Source: Gemmatimonadota bacterium
GTDB taxonomy: Bacteria > Gemmatimonadota > Gemmatimonadetes > Palauibacterales > Palauibacteraceae
Assembly (NCBI GenBank): GCA_016649455.1
Contig: JAENXO010000034.1
Coordinates: forward strand, 1 to 11,786
Length of the DNA stretch: 11,786 nt
Direction of reading: 5' to 3'
Shown here: positions 1 to 7,496 of the stretch, piece by piece
How the letters are laid out: each line of letters opens with the position of its first letter
Numbering within the stretch: the first letter of the stretch is position 1
Made by a program: the position numbers and the translations under genes
Notes under the pieces: model-generated
What the model was told of the DNA's origin: nothing
The model's input: the letters and a program-made list of their open reading frames with translations, nothing else
Databases searched by the model: none

Positions 1-1
1 A

Positions 2-1885
2 TCGGCCGTGCGGGTTGGAATCGCGCTTGCTGTGATCGTGCTTTACGCCCTTTCCCTGGTACGACGCGTGGGGGGAGGCAAGGACGCGGCGACCATCGGC
101 AAGGTCGTGGTGTTCGTAGTCCTGCTCGGCGGGGGCATTTTCGCCTGGCTGCGCGGCGATGCTACCGAGCTCGTGGGACGGCTCACGCCCTTCGCGCCAA
201 CTGGTTCGCTCGGCATCGTACAGGCGATGGGCTACACTTTCATCGCGCTCCAGGGGTTTGACCTGATCGCCGCGGTCGGCGGCGAGGTGCGTGACCCGGA
301 GCGCACGATTCCACGGGCGATGTACCTGTCTCTGGGGATCGCACTGGTCATCTATCTCCCGCTGCTGTTCATCCTCGAGACTGCCGGCGCTCCTCCGGAC
401 ATGGACATCGCCTCCGCGGCAGCCGCGAATCCCGAGGGCTTCGTGGCCGAGGCCGTGGAGCGGTATCTCGGCACGCCCGGCTACTGGCTGGTAATCGGCG
501 CGGGAGTTCTGTCGATGCTGTCAGCCCTTAGCGCGAACATGGTCGGAGCATCCCGCGTCGCGTTCGCCATGGCGAAAGACCGGACGATGCCGCGCCGGGT
601 CGGCCAGGTAAGGGAATCGAGCGGCTCTCCGGCGATCGCCGTCGGGTTGACCGCCGTGATGGTGGCCGGCATAGTCGTCGCAGTCGGTAACGTGGCGGCC
701 GCAGGCGCCGCGTCCAGTCTCATATTTCTTCTCACCTTCGCGATCGTGCACTGGGCCGCAGTGCTGGCGAACCGCCGTTCCAGCGACGAGCAATCCGTCC
801 TGTTGCCGCTGATCGGGGCCGGCCTGTGTCTCGGACTCGCAGCGTTCCAGGCGATCGCTGTCCCTGCGGCGGGCAGCGTTATTGGCTGGTGGCTCGTGGT
901 CGGCGGAATCCTCTACCTCACCGTGTTCGCGCCCGGCGCCAGCCTCGCCGACGCATCGGCGGAGGCGACGGACCCGGATCTCGCGCGGCTGCGAGGCCGA
1001 AGTCCGCTTGTCCTCGTCCCCATCGCCAACCCGGACAGCGCCGCCAGTCTCGTGGATGTAGCTGCGACTCTCCGCACGCCGGGGACGGGGCGGGTCCTGC
1101 TCCTGTCCGTCGTCCGCGCGCCGAGTGGGATGCCTCCGGCGGATGGTTCCCTGTTTCGGGGCGCGCAGGAGCTCCTCGGTGAATCCCTTACCCGAAGTTT
1201 CGAACGCGACCTGATCGCCGAGACCCTGTTTACCATCGCGCCGGACTCATTGGGCGAAATCGCGCGCGTGGCCCGAACCCACGCTTGCGAGACGGTCCTG
1301 CTCGGACTGCCGGACCTCAGTGGGGAGGCAGTGGAAGCGCGGACGGAGTCCCTGCTTGAGCAGCTGGAGGTGGATACCGTGATCCTCCGCGCTCCACGCC
1401 GTTGGAGCCTCGAGGCGGCTCGCCGGGTGCTCGTCCCGATTGGCGGCGGTCGAGACCAGAGTCACCTGCGAGCCCGACTCCTGTCGAGCCTCATCAGGAC
1501 CGGGAATCGGGATATCACGTATTTCCATACAATCCCGAGTGGCGCTTCGAGCGAGGACGCAGCGCGTGCGGAGCGTGACCTTCGGAACCTGGCCAGAGAT
1601 GAAGTGTCCGGACCACACCAGGTCCTGGTCGAACGGACGGATGATCCACAGGGGGTAATCGTTCGACGGGCCGCCGACTCAGATCTCGTCGTGATGGGAA
1701 CCCAGCGTCGCGGGCGCGGGAATGCTCAGATCGGCCGACTGCCGATCATGATCGCTCGCCAGATCGACGTTCCCCTGATCCTGATCAGTCGCCGGGCGCA
1801 GCGGTCACTCCCGTTGGGCCTGGAAATCTCGGGCCAGATAAACTTGCCCGCCTCAGGAAAACTCGACTTCGATCGCTCGGGTTGA
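2..1885 (+). CDS. APC-superfamily amino-acid permease with two C-terminal UspA-like domains (5' truncated)
   Basis: The frame is open to the left edge, so the start and probably the first two to four membrane helices lie outside the window. The GTG at 8 is inside a hydrophobic helix and is unlikely to be the real start. About nine membrane segments are visible up to about position 940. The helix containing GYTFIALQGFD followed by GGEVRDPERTIPRA matches the APC TM6 region, where GFE is followed by an E-x-x-x-P-x-R-x-IPRA loop. After the membrane part come two soluble alpha/beta domains of universal-stress type, about 1000-1395 (begins PLVLVPIANP) and about 1425-1800 (begins RRVLVPIGGG, ends VDVPLILISRR-like). 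Neither has a clean UspA ATP loop: the second reads MGTQRRGRGNAQIGR where G-x2-G-x9-G-S/T is expected. Probable role: inner-membrane amino-acid or amine uptake with a regulatory cytoplasmic tail. Substrate unknown. The permease and Usp calls are firm. Confidence 0.9.
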   Translation, partial: SAVRVGIALAVIVLYALSLVRRVGGGKDAATIGKVVVFVVLLGGGIFAWLRGDATELVGRLTPFAPTGSLGIVQAMGYTFIALQGFDLIAAVGGEVRDPERTIPRAMYLSLGIALVIYLPLLFILETAGAPPDMDIASAAAANPEGFVAEAVERYLGTPGYWLVIGAGVLSMLSALSANMVGASRVAFAMAKDRTMPRRVGQVRESSGSPAIAVGLTAVMVAGIVVAVGNVAAAGAASSLIFLLTFAIVHWAAVLANRRSSDEQSVLLPLIGAGLCLGLAAFQAIAVPAAGSVIGWWLVVGGILYLTVFAPGASLADASAEATDPDLARLRGRSPLVLVPIANPDSAASLVDVAATLRTPGTGRVLLLSVVRAPSGMPPADGSLFRGAQELLGESLTRSFERDLIAETLFTIAPDSLGEIARVARTHACETVLLGLPDLSGEAVEARTESLLEQLEVDTVILRAPRRWSLEAARRVLVPIGGGRDQSHLRARLLSSLIRTGNRDITYFHTIPSGASSEDAARAERDLRNLARDEVSGPHQVLVERTDDPQGVIVRRAADSDLVVMGTQRRGRGNAQIGRLPIMIARQIDVPLILISRRAQRSLPLGLEISGQINLPASGKLDFDRSG

Positions 1886-4528
1886 ATCCCTCGCCGCTTC
1901 GAGTGCAGGAAACAGCAGCAGCGCCTCCGTATCCGCCTCGATCACTCGAACCGTGTACACCCCGGGCTCGAACACGCGGGGAGTGAAGCGGTCCCCCTCG
2001 ATGCGAAGCGTATAGACGATCTCGCCGTCTGCGGCCACGACCTGGACTACCGGATCGACGGTTCCCTGCACGAGTAGCGTGGGCAGAAACCCCCACGGCT
2101 CACGACCGTAACCGTCCGCCTGATCGAACCGCACCGGCCAGCCGGGATAGGGCTGATCCCCTGCTTCCGGATTCGCCCAGCGTGGCCAGGCCTCCAGCGT
2201 CACCTCGCGGGTGGAACGGCTGAACCTGGCGATCCCGTAGCCGGGCGCCCGGTCGTGCAGCACTGCCGGCTCCCGTCCCCAGCGGGCCGGGTTCGAGACC
2301 GCCAGAACGGTCATGCGATTTCCGAACCCGTCCAGGAAATCGCCCGTGCCGCCGGTCGAACCTCCTGACATGTCCGGACCGCCACCGGGCGGATACCAGC
2401 GACGCGGCCAGAAGTTGGCGACCGAGGGAACGCACAGCGCAAAGCCCGCATCTCCAAACTCATCGACCCCGTAGCGGATCGTGCTCGCCAGGTGCTGGTC
2501 GCCCGCCAGGTGCACGGCGAACCCCTTCCGGATCGCCCGCAGCGCCCGGTCCCGGCCAGCACTCGGCCAGCCGTTGGAGTCCATGTCGGCCGCCTGTTTG
2601 TCTCCCCCGACCCACTCCCCGGGCTGCGGGATCGGCAGGCCCGGGATGACGGAGCCCGTCATGGCCTCCGCCGGAATCGTGGCGACATTGGCGAAAATCG
2701 TCTGCGACAGGAGTACCTTCATCCACGCCCCACCGCTCCAGTCGGCCGCCCACTCCTCGAGGAATCGCTCCTGCCGCTCTCCGAGCAGGTCGGCGCCCCG
2801 GGGGTCCCCTTGCGTCCGGGCGTCCCAGGCTGAGTCCCGTGCCCAGCCGTTCCATACGTCAGCGGCGGGAAGCATGGCCGCGGGTGGTGACTTGAACTTG
2901 CGGTCCTCGATCACCCCGAAACTCACGCCACCATACAGAACGTCGGTGAAGTAGACGCCGATCCCCTGTTCCGCGGGCTCGGGGTCGAACGGGAGAGGAA
3001 GGTGTGAGGTTTGTGTGCGCTGGACCATGTTCACCCACGCGGCCGGGAGCTTGTATCCTCCGGCGTCCTGTGCGGCGGCGCCCATCAGCCCCGGTGGGGT
3101 GGCCCGGCCGCCGGCACCCCAGACGTTACCGTGGAACACGTCGTGGTCGTCCGGAATCGTGACTGCCGGGATTTCAGCCGTGAGATCCCGGAACGCCCAC
3201 ACCCACAGGTACCACTTGTACAGATAGTCCAGGTACGGTTGCTCGAGGTCCGCAGCGGTCGGACTCGCCCCCTCGTAGACCTGATCGCCGCTGAAGAACA
3301 GGAAGTCCGGATCGTGAGCGCGGACCGCGTCAACGATATCGGCGTGCGGAAACCACACGCCGCGGATCCAGTCGAACTCGCCTCTGTCCACCCCGGGCAT
3401 GGCGACGTTGTGGTTTCCGGTGAACGCGGCAACGACGATCTCGTCTTCGTCGCCCGGGTCGGCGCGGACCCGGCCCTCGAACGAGGCTCCTGTATCCTGT
3501 CCGGCGACTTCATCCGCCGGGAGCAGGACCAGGCGATACGGCACATCCCGCTCGACCGGCCAATTTTCAACCCTGAATGTCGCCGTGTATCCCGGTACGA
3601 CCACGGGTGCGAGGCCCAGCGTGTACCAGCCCCCCGCCTCTGATCTGACATCCAGCTGCACGGTACCCGAAGTCACCGGTTCTGCACGGTCACTTCCTCC
3701 AGCAATCGGGAACAGCTGCGCGGTGAGCGTCAGCACACCGCGGCTCAGGGTATGCTGAGCGCCCAGCACCGGACCGAGCGTGCGCTCTTCGTGTCGCTCG
3801 AATCCCCGGCCGCCTGCCTGCAGGCGAGAGAACCAGACCGTGCCGGCTTCGGAGCCGGGAGCGTCGGCGACCAGCGCGAGTCCACCCGTCAGGCGGACGG
3901 GATCAAACGGTCCCGCCTGCAGCCTCACCGAGTCCTCCGTGGATCCTGACGGGTAGGCGGCAAGCACCAGGAGGGCACCATCCCGGTTCGGAACGATGCG
4001 GACCCGGAACCAGACCGAATCCACCGCCGCGAGCACACCGTCGCTCTGCGCCAGCTGCTGATTCTCGGCCGAGAAGTCGTGGACGAAGAGTCGTCCGTCA
4101 CTGTCGACGCCAGCGTACAGACCGCCGCCTGGCCCGGGGCTGTGATGGATCAGCGCCGCCTTCCGCCAGTCGAGTTCGGGACCGCCGGCGCCCAGCAGAA
4201 CACCGGCTCCGACCTGTCCGTCCAGTCCGCCCTCGATCCCGAGTCCGACGGCAACTTCGATCCCCCCCCTGGCAGGAATCGTCCGCGCGGTGAGGATGTG
4301 GGCGGTCCGCATCGGCTGGCCGACAGCGGCCTCGAGCCGACCGTCGCGGACTCTCCAGTCCTGCAGGCGATTCGCCCAAACGACCGGCCCTGCCCATGGA
4401 CGGTCTGGAACACCATCCCACGAGAGGTCCATTTCGGCTCCGCCATTCCTGTCGCAGGCACCGGCCAGCAGGAGCAGGAGAAGAAGCAGAGTTGCGCTCT
4501 GAATTCGGGCTCGCGTATCGGCGATCAT
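1853..4528 (-). CDS. PhoD-like metallophosphatase, predicted lipoprotein
   Basis: Encodes 891 residues. The N-terminus has an eight-leucine hydrophobic core followed by LAGAC, a lipobox-like site with Cys25, so the protein is probably a lipoprotein facing the periplasm or outside. Residues about 30-215 look like a LamG/jelly-roll beta domain, about 285-355 like the beta domain that precedes PhoD catalytic cores, and about 362-780 form the phosphodiesterase/phosphatase core. A C-terminal beta domain (about 805-890) closes it. Core motifs: SGDQVYEG (Asp415, Tyr418), PDDHDVFHGN (460-468) and AGDQH (Asp677, His679). These correspond to the Asp/Tyr and Asp/His metal ligands of PhoD enzymes. The segment that is FASCQ-like in classical PhoD reads FTGNHN here (Gly371-Asn374). 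At 891 residues it is longer than typical PhoD (about 550), owing to the added N- and C-terminal domains. The start has a poor Shine-Dalgarno, but it is fixed by the signal peptide. Its 3' end overlaps the permease gene by 33 bp. Confidence 0.9.
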   Translation of the reverse strand: MIADTRARIQSATLLLLLLLLAGACDRNGGAEMDLSWDGVPDRPWAGPVVWANRLQDWRVRDGRLEAAVGQPMRTAHILTARTIPARGGIEVAVGLGIEGGLDGQVGAGVLLGAGGPELDWRKAALIHHSPGPGGGLYAGVDSDGRLFVHDFSAENQQLAQSDGVLAAVDSVWFRVRIVPNRDGALLVLAAYPSGSTEDSVRLQAGPFDPVRLTGGLALVADAPGSEAGTVWFSRLQAGGRGFERHEERTLGPVLGAQHTLSRGVLTLTAQLFPIAGGSDRAEPVTSGTVQLDVRSEAGGWYTLGLAPVVVPGYTATFRVENWPVERDVPYRLVLLPADEVAGQDTGASFEGRVRADPGDEDEIVVAAFTGNHNVAMPGVDRGEFDWIRGVWFPHADIVDAVRAHDPDFLFFSGDQVYEGASPTAADLEQPYLDYLYKWYLWVWAFRDLTAEIPAVTIPDDHDVFHGNVWGAGGRATPPGLMGAAAQDAGGYKLPAAWVNMVQRTQTSHLPLPFDPEPAEQGIGVYFTDVLYGGVSFGVIEDRKFKSPPAAMLPAADVWNGWARDSAWDARTQGDPRGADLLGERQERFLEEWAADWSGGAWMKVLLSQTIFANVATIPAEAMTGSVIPGLPIPQPGEWVGGDKQAADMDSNGWPSAGRDRALRAIRKGFAVHLAGDQHLASTIRYGVDEFGDAGFALCVPSVANFWPRRWYPPGGGPDMSGGSTGGTGDFLDGFGNRMTVLAVSNPARWGREPAVLHDRAPGYGIARFSRSTREVTLEAWPRWANPEAGDQPYPGWPVRFDQADGYGREPWGFLPTLLVQGTVDPVVQVVAADGEIVYTLRIEGDRFTPRVFEPGVYTVRVIEADTEALLLFPALEAARDSTRAIEVEFS

Positions 4529-4600
4529 GGCGCTTTCGTGGCAGTCATGGCGTTACAGCGGCGTCGGACCTTCCGCTCGCCGCAGCAGAGTTCCATTCCG

Positions 4601-4606
4601 ATACTA
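4601..4606 (-). promoter_or_regulatory. Candidate -10 box for the PhoD-like gene
   Basis: Read on the minus strand this is TAGTAT (4 of 6 to TATAAT), about 70 nt upstream of the PhoD-like start. A GTGACG hexamer lies 19 nt further upstream as a possible -35. The spacing is long and the match weak. No Pho-box-like repeat was seen. It is listed only because the divergent region must hold a leftward promoter. Confidence 0.25.
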
Positions 4607-4664
4607 TGCAGTGAAGCGACGCCTCCGTCACGAGGATGGCCTCTTCGCTGACCGCCGCATCCGC

Positions 4665-4691
4665 TTGACACCTGTCGACCCTTCCTATCAT
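4665..4691 (+). promoter_or_regulatory. Promoter of the arsR-type/SRPBCC operon
   Basis: TTGACA at 4665-4670 is a perfect sigma-70-type -35 hexamer. TATCAT at 4686-4691 matches the -10 consensus at 5 of 6 positions, but the spacer is short (15 nt). The predicted transcription start would be near 4697-4699, only a few nucleotides before the ATG at 4702, so the transcript would be nearly leaderless. The -10 lies inside the left arm of the inverted repeat, as expected for autorepression. Confidence 0.6.
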
Positions 4692-4719
4692 TGGTAATTA
4701 TATGGTTACCAATGATAGG
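4684..4719. promoter_or_regulatory. Perfect inverted repeat, probable ArsR-family operator
   Basis: CCTATCATTGGTAA (4684-4697) and TTACCAATGATAGG (4706-4719) are exact reverse complements, separated by the 8-nt AT-rich centre TTATATGG. Long imperfect dyads next to the start of the regulator gene are typical operators of ArsR-family dimers, so this is most likely its own binding site. The dyad covers the putative -10 box, the transcription start and the start codon (4702-4704). In RNA the same arms could form a 14-bp stem with ATG in the loop. The dyad is seen directly; its role as an operator is inference. Confidence 0.8.
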
Positions 4720-5046
4720 CAACTCGATTCGGTGTTCGGAGCCCTCTCCGACGGTACGCGCCGCGCTATCCTCGAAATGCTCGCGCATGGTGATTCTTCG
4801 GTGGGAGAGTTGGCCAGTCCGTTCGAGATCTCCCGCCCGGCGATCTCCAAGCACCTGAGGGTGCTGGAGCGAGCGGGACTCGTGCGGCGAACGCCTGAGG
4901 GCCGCATCAGCCGATGTGCGCTCGACGCGGAGCCGTTGAAGCACGCAGCCGATTGGGTCGACCACTACCGCGACTTCTGGGAGGGACGGCTCGACGCGCT
5001 CAGCCGGTACCTGGAGGCGCCGAACCCCGAGGGAAAGGAACGATGA
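4702..5046 (+). CDS. ArsR/SdpR-family winged-helix transcriptional repressor
   Basis: Encodes 114 residues, the usual size for this family. The N-terminal part VFGALSDGTRRAILEML is the hallmark helix of ArsR-type regulators paired with SRPBCC proteins. It is followed by a helix-turn-helix (VGELASPFEISRPAISKHL, recognition helix around residues 45-58) and a wing (LVRRTPEGRISRC). The C-terminal WVDHYRDFWEGRLDALSRYL helix is the usual dimer and partner segment. No cysteine-pair metal-sensing motif such as CVC is present, so it is not an arsenic or metal sensor of the classical type. There is no good Shine-Dalgarno upstream of the ATG, which sits inside the inverted repeat. Its stop overlaps the start of the next gene (ATGA), so the two are translationally coupled. 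The ligand is unknown. Confidence 0.92.
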   Translation: MVTNDRQLDSVFGALSDGTRRAILEMLAHGDSSVGELASPFEISRPAISKHLRVLERAGLVRRTPEGRISRCALDAEPLKHAADWVDHYRDFWEGRLDALSRYLEAPNPEGKER

Positions 5047-5483
5047 TGACGACCGGAACCGCAGGAACGTTGAAGATCACAAGGACGATCAAGGCCACGC
5101 CCGCAGCCGTGTTCGCCGCCTGGACCCAGCCCGAGCATATGAAGCACTGGTCGGCGCCGGAGGGCATGGAGGTGGCGATCGCCGAGGTGGACCTGACCGC
5201 TGGTGGCCGCTTCCACATCCAGATGAAGAACGCGGAGGGCGGAGAACACAACGCGCGGGGGGTGTATCGCGAAATCGATTCGCCGTATCGCCTCGTGTAC
5301 ACCTGGACGTGGGACGAGCATCCGGATGCCGGAGAGTCGCTCATTACCGTGGAATTCACGGCAATCGACGGGGGCACCGAAGTGACCATGGTCCATTCCG
5401 GCCTGCCGACCGAGGAGCTGGTCGAGGAGCACGAGGGCGGCTGGACGAGCTGCCTCAACAGGTTGGAGAAGCTGTACGCTTGA
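5043..5483 (+). CDS. SRPBCC (AHSA1-type) ligand-binding domain protein
   Basis: Encodes 146 residues. It starts at the ATG overlapping the repressor stop, with AAGGA at 5035-5039 as ribosome binding site. The protein is a single START/Bet v1-like domain of the AHSA1 type: TLKITRTIKATPAAVFAAWT at the N-terminus, then HMKHWSAPEG, the GGRFHIQMK strand, YRLVYTWTW, TEVTMVHSGLP, and the closing helix HEGGWTSCLNRLEKLY. This family binds hydrophobic or amphipathic small molecules in a deep cavity; some members are linked to stress or chaperone functions. ArsR-SRPBCC gene pairs are widespread, and the SRPBCC protein is usually taken to act on, or to sequester, the compound to which the repressor responds. 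No signal peptide, so cytoplasmic. Family call is firm, substrate unknown. Confidence 0.92.
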   Translation: MMTTGTAGTLKITRTIKATPAAVFAAWTQPEHMKHWSAPEGMEVAIAEVDLTAGGRFHIQMKNAEGGEHNARGVYREIDSPYRLVYTWTWDEHPDAGESLITVEFTAIDGGTEVTMVHSGLPTEELVEEHEGGWTSCLNRLEKLYA

Positions 5484-5511
5484 CTCGTCGATCGGCGACC
5501 AAATGCAGAAT

Positions 5512-5539
5512 GAGGGCGTCCGATCCGTCGGGCGCCCTC
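5512..5539 (+). terminator. Strong hairpin terminator after the SRPBCC gene
   Basis: GAGGGCGTCCGA (5512-5523) pairs with TCGGGCGCCCTC (5528-5539) over 12 bp with one G-U wobble and a TCCG tetraloop, starting 28 nt after the stop codon. The sequence after it (TGTTCATTGG) is only mildly T-rich, so it may be an imperfect intrinsic terminator. It separates the repressor operon from the downstream operon. Confidence 0.75.
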
Positions 5540-5636
5540 TGTTCATTGGCACCGTGATCGTGATGACGTTCGGGCGGCCGGGCCATAACATTGAGCTGTC
5601 CGTCTCGACAATGTCGAAGAAGAACGGAGGCTCGAC

Positions 5637-7496
5637 GTGAAGAGCAGTGTGCCGCTCAGTCTGGCTGTCTCACTGGTCCTGGTTGTCACCACCGCTGCTG
5701 CGACGAAGGAATTCGGGGACAGTCGCGGCCGGACGCGGCAAGGCCCTGAGCTCGAACGACACGAGTGCCCGGACGGCCTTTCCGGCGCCTGGCACGGAGT
5801 CCTGCCGGTTGCGGCTCTGTTCGAGTTGAGACTGACGGTATCGGAGGGCAGCGAGGGCGACTTCATGGTCGAAATCCTGACCCAATCTTCCACGGAATCC
5901 GTCAGAGCCTGGATGGACGGCCCGTACCTGCGGTTCCAGTCCGCGACGTCCCCGCTCGGCTTCCGCGGTACCTTTTCGTCCGACGGCGAACGGCTCGAGG
6001 GATTCGTGCAGCAGGGCTCGTCTCTCGTGAGAATCGCCTTGACTGCTATTCCGTCCGGGGGCGCTCGAAGCTGGACGGTCGATTGGACCCCGCTTGCGGT
6101 CCCGGACGAGGAGGTGCCGTTCGATCTCTATGTCGAGGAAGATGGCGAGGGAGGAATAGGCGGCTATTTCTTCTTTCGAGATCAGCGCCTTCCGGGGCTG
6201 GGGGGCTACGGCCTCAAGTGCGAGGCGGGATCGATCACGCTGGGCGAGAAGATGCTCGGTCTCGAGTTCAGTGGAGTGTTCGAGGAGGCGAACGACCGGC
6301 TCCTGATGGATGTCGTTGGACCGGCCGGCTCGACCTCGCTGACATTCACCCGCATGTCGCCCGAGCAGATTCCGTCAATTCCGGACGCACCCGAGGCGCC
6401 GGCCCGGCAGCCCGTCGAGGGTGCGTGGTTGGGGCATGCGCCGCTTCTCCTCGATGACGGGTGGGCGACCGCGACTCCATCTTCCGCAGGGCTGGATGCG
6501 GCAGTCATCCGCGACCTGATCGCGTCGGTTGCAGCCGACGAACTGGAGTTCACGCACAGCATACTGGTCGCTCGAGAGGGACAGCTGGTCGTCGAAGAAT
6601 ATTTCTATGGGTTCGACCGTGAGACGCGACACGACATGCGCTCGGCATCGAAGTCGGTGACCTCCACACTCGTCGGTCTGGCCATCCAGGAGGGTCGGAT
6701 CGCCGGATCGCAGGCAAAGGTGCTTCCGTACTTCCCGCAGTACCGGTGGTACGACAACTGGGACGATCGGAAGGCGGAAATCAGTGTCGGACACCTGCTC
6801 ACGATGAGCTCCGGTTTGGACGCGAGAGACTGGGAACCGGAGTCCGTCGCGGCCGAGGGAGCATACCAGTCTCAGACTCAACAACCCGACTGGGTCAAGT
6901 TCGCGCTGGACGCGCCGATGCTTTGGGATCCGGGCTTGCACGTGTACTACGGTGGCGCCAATCCGCTGATCCTCGGTGGGATTCTCGCAAGTGTGGTGGA
7001 TGAACCCGTCGAGTGGTTCGCGCACCGGACGCTGTTCGGGGCGCTGGGCATCACTGATTACCGATTCTTCCTCGATCCGACCGGAATCCCCTACATGGGC
7101 GGCGGGATGTACATGCGCCCCAGGGACATGCTGAAGTACGGACAGCTGTACCTGGACGGAGGTACATGGAACGGTCACCGGATTCTGTTGCAGGAGTGGA
7201 TCGAGGAATCCTGGAAGAGGTACGGGCGGCTGGAACCGATCGACCGGAATGGTCACGAATACGGGTATCTGTGGTGGCACCACGTGTACGAAGTGGGCGA
7301 CCACTCGATCGAGACGGTCGAGGCCCGGGGCAACGGCGGCCAGTACATTTTCGTCGTTCCCTCGCTCGAGATGGTCGTCGTCATCACGTCCGGAAATTTC
7401 CGGAACGGGCGTCTGCGCCAGCCGGAGGAGATCATGCGGCAGTGGATCCTGCCATCCGCCGTCGGAGTGGACCACGGAACCGGGAACCGACAGTAA
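5637..7496 (+). CDS. Exported class C beta-lactamase-like serine hydrolase with duplicated N-terminal beta domain
   Basis: Encodes 619 residues from a GTG start with GGAGG at 5626-5630. A signal peptide is evident (hydrophobic core about 5-19, possible cleavage after TTAAA at 22). Residues about 270-610 form a penicillin-binding/beta-lactamase-like fold related to CubicO and 6-aminohexanoate-dimer hydrolase (NylB) families: nucleophile motif SASK (Ser336, Lys339) in MRSASKSVTSTLVGLA, YYGGANPLILGG (Tyr437/Tyr438) at the YxN position, and GNGGQYIFVVP (565-575) at the KTG-equivalent strand. Residues about 48-140 and 145-240 resemble each other (W near the start, F-x-L-x-V strand, then a glycine-rich turn), suggesting two copies of a small beta domain. 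The likely activity is hydrolysis of an amide, ester or D-amino peptide outside the cytoplasm; true beta-lactamase activity is unlikely from the altered third motif. It heads the downstream operon and its stop overlaps the next start by 1 nt. Confidence 0.88.
   Translation: MKSSVPLSLAVSLVLVVTTAAATKEFGDSRGRTRQGPELERHECPDGLSGAWHGVLPVAALFELRLTVSEGSEGDFMVEILTQSSTESVRAWMDGPYLRFQSATSPLGFRGTFSSDGERLEGFVQQGSSLVRIALTAIPSGGARSWTVDWTPLAVPDEEVPFDLYVEEDGEGGIGGYFFFRDQRLPGLGGYGLKCEAGSITLGEKMLGLEFSGVFEEANDRLLMDVVGPAGSTSLTFTRMSPEQIPSIPDAPEAPARQPVEGAWLGHAPLLLDDGWATATPSSAGLDAAVIRDLIASVAADELEFTHSILVAREGQLVVEEYFYGFDRETRHDMRSASKSVTSTLVGLAIQEGRIAGSQAKVLPYFPQYRWYDNWDDRKAEISVGHLLTMSSGLDARDWEPESVAAEGAYQSQTQQPDWVKFALDAPMLWDPGLHVYYGGANPLILGGILASVVDEPVEWFAHRTLFGALGITDYRFFLDPTGIPYMGGGMYMRPRDMLKYGQLYLDGGTWNGHRILLQEWIEESWKRYGRLEPIDRNGHEYGYLWWHHVYEVGDHSIETVEARGNGGQYIFVVPSLEMVVVITSGNFRNGRLRQPEEIMRQWILPSAVGVDHGTGNRQ

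Noticed and set aside
1830..1850. Short hairpin CGGGC/GCCCG near the convergent gene ends as a terminator
   Set aside because: Only five base pairs with an 11-nt loop, inside coding sequence, and no T-tract on either side.
3011..3643. Plus-strand open frame of about 210 codons opposite the PhoD-like gene
   Set aside because: Lies antisense to the catalytic core of the phosphatase and shows no domain; judged a frame shadow.
4914..5042. Upstream in-frame extension of the SRPBCC protein
   Set aside because: It overlaps the repressor gene and gives Arg-rich sequence. The ATG at 5043 with a good ribosome binding site matches the family length.
7166..7495. Upstream in-frame extension of the methyltransferase
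   Set aside because: This part overlaps the serine hydrolase coding region and translates to Arg-rich sequence. The ATG at 7496 gives the natural N-terminus.
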